DNA of 7,488 bases from an uncultured Ruminococcus sp. (GTDB lineage: Bacteria > Bacillota > Clostridia > Oscillospirales > Acutalibacteraceae), in contig CADCOF010000290.1 in the NCBI GenBank assembly GCA_902802975.1, positions 1 to 7,488 of the forward strand. The letters are read 5' to 3'. The notes beneath the pieces are model-generated. The model saw only the letters and a program-made list of their open reading frames with translations, ran no database searches and was not told the DNA's origin. Positions 5,263 through 7,488 of this stretch are shown here, in pieces. How positions within the stretch are numbered: position 1 is the stretch's first letter; every line of letters begins with the position of its first letter. The translations under genes were made by a program, and so were the position numbers.

Positions 5263-7353
5263 ATGAAAAACCAAAAAATAACCTCATACGTAGCTCTGAT
5301 GTTTGACGACATTCCGTATTCCGAAGAGAAAGCTTTGGCGCGTGAGAAAATAGAAGCCGCTTTGAATGCGGAATTTGATAAAATTGACGGCAGCTCAAGC
5401 AATGACAGTGCGTTTGAAGAACTGATCGAAAAATACGGAAAGTTATCGCAGATGGCTCGCCTTGCAGGCTATCCCGAAGGAAGTGCCGAAAAATGGCGCA
5501 CTTTCGATAAAGCCGTTTCTCTTTCGGAACTGAAAAAGACCGTTCGTAAACAACGTGTGCGGGCATACATCACAGCTTTGTTTGCGGCGTTTACACTTCT
5601 GATATTTTTCCGCTCTGTATATCTTCTCATTACCAAACCGTCGGCGGCTTGGGGGAATTTCATAATTACCACGCTCGCTGCGATGGGTGCGTTTATACCG
5701 TTTCGGAAATACCGTAAAGCCGAAAAAACTGCGGGCAGGAAAAAATATGACACGGCTGCGTATAAATTTCTTCAAAGCGGGTGCGACAGGTATTCAAAAC
5801 GGCTTATCAACAGTATCGCGTTGATGTTTGCCATATCGTTTATACTTGCAGTATCTCAGCTTATTACATTGTGGGGGAGCGGCTCCAAGTCAGCAGAATT
5901 TATTGAAAGCATTCTTCAAAACGGTATTCTTATCGAAATACCTATATTTATTCTTGTCAAGAATATTATGTGCCTGCGTATATTCTCTCATAGAATCAAA
6001 ACGCCGCACGGTGCCTTGTACAAAAAGCACGTCATAATAATAACATCGTTTTCGGCATTATATTGGCTTGTATCGGCACTGTTCACGGTATTATTCAGCA
6101 AAAAATTCGCTTATCCGACAAATGTGTTAGACGTTTGCGCCTTGATATTCTGTATACTGATATTCGCCTATAATATGACCTTAAGAAAAAAGATCACGTA
6201 CAAAAATATCGTCGTGAACAAGCCTAGAATAGCTGTCGTAACGTCCGCAGCGGTTCTGATTTCGGGCACGCTCTATCTGCAGCGTGATACATGGTACACG
6301 CAGCGATACATAAACTCCGTGCCGATAGTTGAGCATAACACGCACAAGATAGATTACGATGACAACACTGGTATTTACACTATAACAAAGACGACCGATG
6401 ATTTCAAGATACTTCACCTGACCGATATCCACATCGGCGGCAGCTTGTATTCGTACCCAAAGGATATGAAGGCACTGAATGCCTGCTACACGCTGATCGA
6501 GCGTACTCACCCCGATCTTGTGGTCGTCACGGGCGATATGTGTTTTCCGATGGGTATAATGTCGCTGTCGCTCAACAACGCCGCGCCCGTTCATCAGTTC
6601 GCCGCGTTTATGCGCAACACGGGCGTTCCGTGGGCGTTCACTTACGGCAACCACGACACGGAGTCGGTGTCAACGCTCGACAAAACGGAGCTTGACGAGG
6701 TGTACAAGTCGCTCTCGTACAAGACCTCGGGCAATCTTCTCTACCCGTACGTGCAGCCCGAGATCATGGGCAGGAACAATCAGCTCATCGAGCTTAGAAA
6801 CGCGGACGGCACGCTGAACACGGGCTTGTTCCTGATAGACTCGAACGCCTACACAGGCGAAGGGATAAACACCTACGACTATATCCACGACGATCAGGTG
6901 GACTGGTACGCCGAACAGGTAGAACGCCTGAACGATGAAGCGGGGCATACAGTCGATTCGCTAGTGTTTTTCCATGTTCCGCTTCAGGAGTACAGGATTG
7001 CAACAGAGCTTTATCTTTCCGGCAGCGATGAAGTAAAGCATTATTTCGGCGAGAATCCGGGAGACCACGGAGGCATAACGAATGATCGCGTATGCTGTTC
7101 GGACTATCCGAGCAAGCTGTTCGACACTGCGCTTGCTCTCGGCAGCACAACAGGTTTTTTCTGCGGACACGACCACTACAACAACGCGTCACTCGAATAC
7201 AAGGGCATACGCCTGACATACGGAATGAGCATCGACTACCTCGCAATGCCCGGCATTGAAAAGGAGACAAAGCAGCGTGGCGCAGAGCTTATCACAATCC
7301 ACAGTGACGCAGACTGGGAACTTGAACAGGTGCCATTGGCAGTTGTAAGTTAA
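5263..7353 (+). CDS. Permease-prefix-like / 7TM / metallophosphoesterase fusion protein
   Basis: The protein has 696 residues in three parts. Residues 1-75 are helical and resemble the 'permease prefix domain 1'/HAAS-like cytoplasmic domain (IxxYVxxMFxxIP, then a helix ending in KYGKLSQMARLAGYP). Seven hydrophobic segments follow at about 101-123, 130-148, 181-204, 217-238, 256-278, 288-306 and 322-340; basic loops at 148-161, 240-256 and 308-322 place the N-terminus inside and the C-terminus outside. Residues 381-690 are a calcineurin-like phosphoesterase with all metal-site motifs: LTDIH (Asp388, His390), TGD (Asp425), GNHD (Asn463, His464), FFHVPLQEY (His571) and CGHDHYNN (His636, His638). 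The FFH.PL.EY and GHDH.N motifs resemble Dcr2-type members. The active site should therefore act on an extracytoplasmic phosphoester. Substrate is unknown; linkage to a flippase and PE synthesis suggests a lipid or envelope polymer. The last codons (LAVVS) lie in a repeat. Confidence 0.88.
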   Translation: MKNQKITSYVALMFDDIPYSEEKALAREKIEAALNAEFDKIDGSSSNDSAFEELIEKYGKLSQMARLAGYPEGSAEKWRTFDKAVSLSELKKTVRKQRVRAYITALFAAFTLLIFFRSVYLLITKPSAAWGNFIITTLAAMGAFIPFRKYRKAEKTAGRKKYDTAAYKFLQSGCDRYSKRLINSIALMFAISFILAVSQLITLWGSGSKSAEFIESILQNGILIEIPIFILVKNIMCLRIFSHRIKTPHGALYKKHVIIITSFSALYWLVSALFTVLFSKKFAYPTNVLDVCALIFCILIFAYNMTLRKKITYKNIVVNKPRIAVVTSAAVLISGTLYLQRDTWYTQRYINSVPIVEHNTHKIDYDDNTGIYTITKTTDDFKILHLTDIHIGGSLYSYPKDMKALNACYTLIERTHPDLVVVTGDMCFPMGIMSLSLNNAAPVHQFAAFMRNTGVPWAFTYGNHDTESVSTLDKTELDEVYKSLSYKTSGNLLYPYVQPEIMGRNNQLIELRNADGTLNTGLFLIDSNAYTGEGINTYDYIHDDQVDWYAEQVERLNDEAGHTVDSLVFFHVPLQEYRIATELYLSGSDEVKHYFGENPGDHGGITNDRVCCSDYPSKLFDTALALGSTTGFFCGHDHYNNASLEYKGIRLTYGMSIDYLAMPGIEKETKQRGAELITIHSDADWELEQVPLAVVS
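7336..7353 (+). repeat. Direct repeat, copy 2 (overlaps the end of the phosphoesterase gene)
   Basis: TTGGCAGTTGTAAGTTAA encodes the last five residues and stop of the phosphoesterase. Its first 13 bases equal copy 1 at 5213-5232 minus a 7-base internal duplication. The gene's natural stop may have been replaced by this repeat. Confidence 0.5.
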
Positions 7354-7430
7354 ATCTATTTGTACAAAACAATGAACAATTTCAAATTTGCTCATTGAGA
7401 GTGTGCCAAAAGTTCTGAGCATGAACCCCT

Positions 7431-7488
7431 CCACCGCCTTACGGCGGCTGGGAGCCGTTGCCAACGGTTGGGAACCGTCCCCGACGGC
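7431..7488. repeat. Array of GC-rich mini-palindromes, about 20-bp period, running off the window
   Basis: Three consecutive blocks of about 20 bases begin at 7431, 7451 and 7471. Each centres on a small inverted repeat: CCGCC-TTAC-GGCGG (7434-7447), CCGTTG-C-CAACGG (7455-7467) and CCGTC-CCC-GACGG (7475-7487). The second and third blocks are also alike in sequence (GGAGCCGTTGCCAACGG versus GGAACCGTCCCCGACGG). On the minus strand the first hairpin would carry a GTAA (GNRA-type) loop. A further stem, ACGGTT-GGG-AACCGT, joins blocks two and three. The array is cut by the window end. It looks like a dispersed intergenic repeat family rather than a terminator, since no T-run follows. Confidence 0.55.

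Noticed and set aside
6181..6654. Antisense open frame within the phosphoesterase gene (also 6670-6948 and 6794-7270)
   Set aside because: These lie opposite the GC-rich catalytic region, have no ribosome binding site or domain, and conflict with a fully supported sense gene.
7370..7397. AT-rich inverted repeat CAATGA...TCATTG after the phosphoesterase as the operon terminator
   Set aside because: The stem has mismatches and no T-run follows on the plus strand; a short TTTT follows only on the minus strand. No confident operon terminator was found before the window end.
7431..7488. CRISPR array
   Set aside because: The units are contiguous palindromes without unique spacers, far shorter than CRISPR repeats, and no cas gene is nearby.

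Overview
The window looks like a chromosomal segment from a gut-type Clostridia, most likely Oscillospiraceae/Ruminococcaceae. The evidence is moderate GC, AGGTG/GGAG-type ribosome binding sites, TTG and ATG starts, a Firmicutes-type PssA and Psd pair, and a protein with a Firmicutes permease-prefix-like N-terminus. The genus cannot be settled from the sequence alone.

Layout. Bases 1-600 hold no intact gene. They hold a decayed fragment of a replication-type protein (only its C-terminal domain is recognisable, about 370-573), preceded by short iteron-like repeats; this reads as the edge of an old plasmid, phage or integrative element. Bases 633-2079 (minus strand) are a two-gene operon, pssA-psd, which makes phosphatidylserine and converts it to phosphatidylethanolamine. 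Bases 2080-2281 are a divergent control region. It contains a large symmetric repeat built from 11-bp-spaced direct repeats, a good -10 box on each strand, and two palindromes in the leader of the plus-strand operon. Bases 2282-7353 (plus strand) are four tightly packed genes: an OmpR/PhoB-family response regulator, its histidine kinase, a flippase-like LPG_synthase_TM membrane protein, and a 696-residue fusion of a permease-prefix-like domain, seven membrane segments and a metallophosphoesterase. Bases 7354-7488 are non-coding and end in an array of small GC-rich palindromes with a 20-bp period that runs off the window.

How the genes may work together (inference). One side of the divergon makes the lipid PE. 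The other side senses something at the membrane and encodes a putative lipid translocase plus a membrane-anchored phosphatase whose active site is predicted to face outward. The repeat between them is placed where a PhoB-type regulator would act on both promoters. A reasonable hypothesis is a membrane-lipid homeostasis or envelope-stress module in which the regulator adjusts PE synthesis together with lipid flipping and an extracytoplasmic dephosphorylation step. The least familiar part is the 7TM-phosphoesterase fusion and its fixed position behind the flippase gene.
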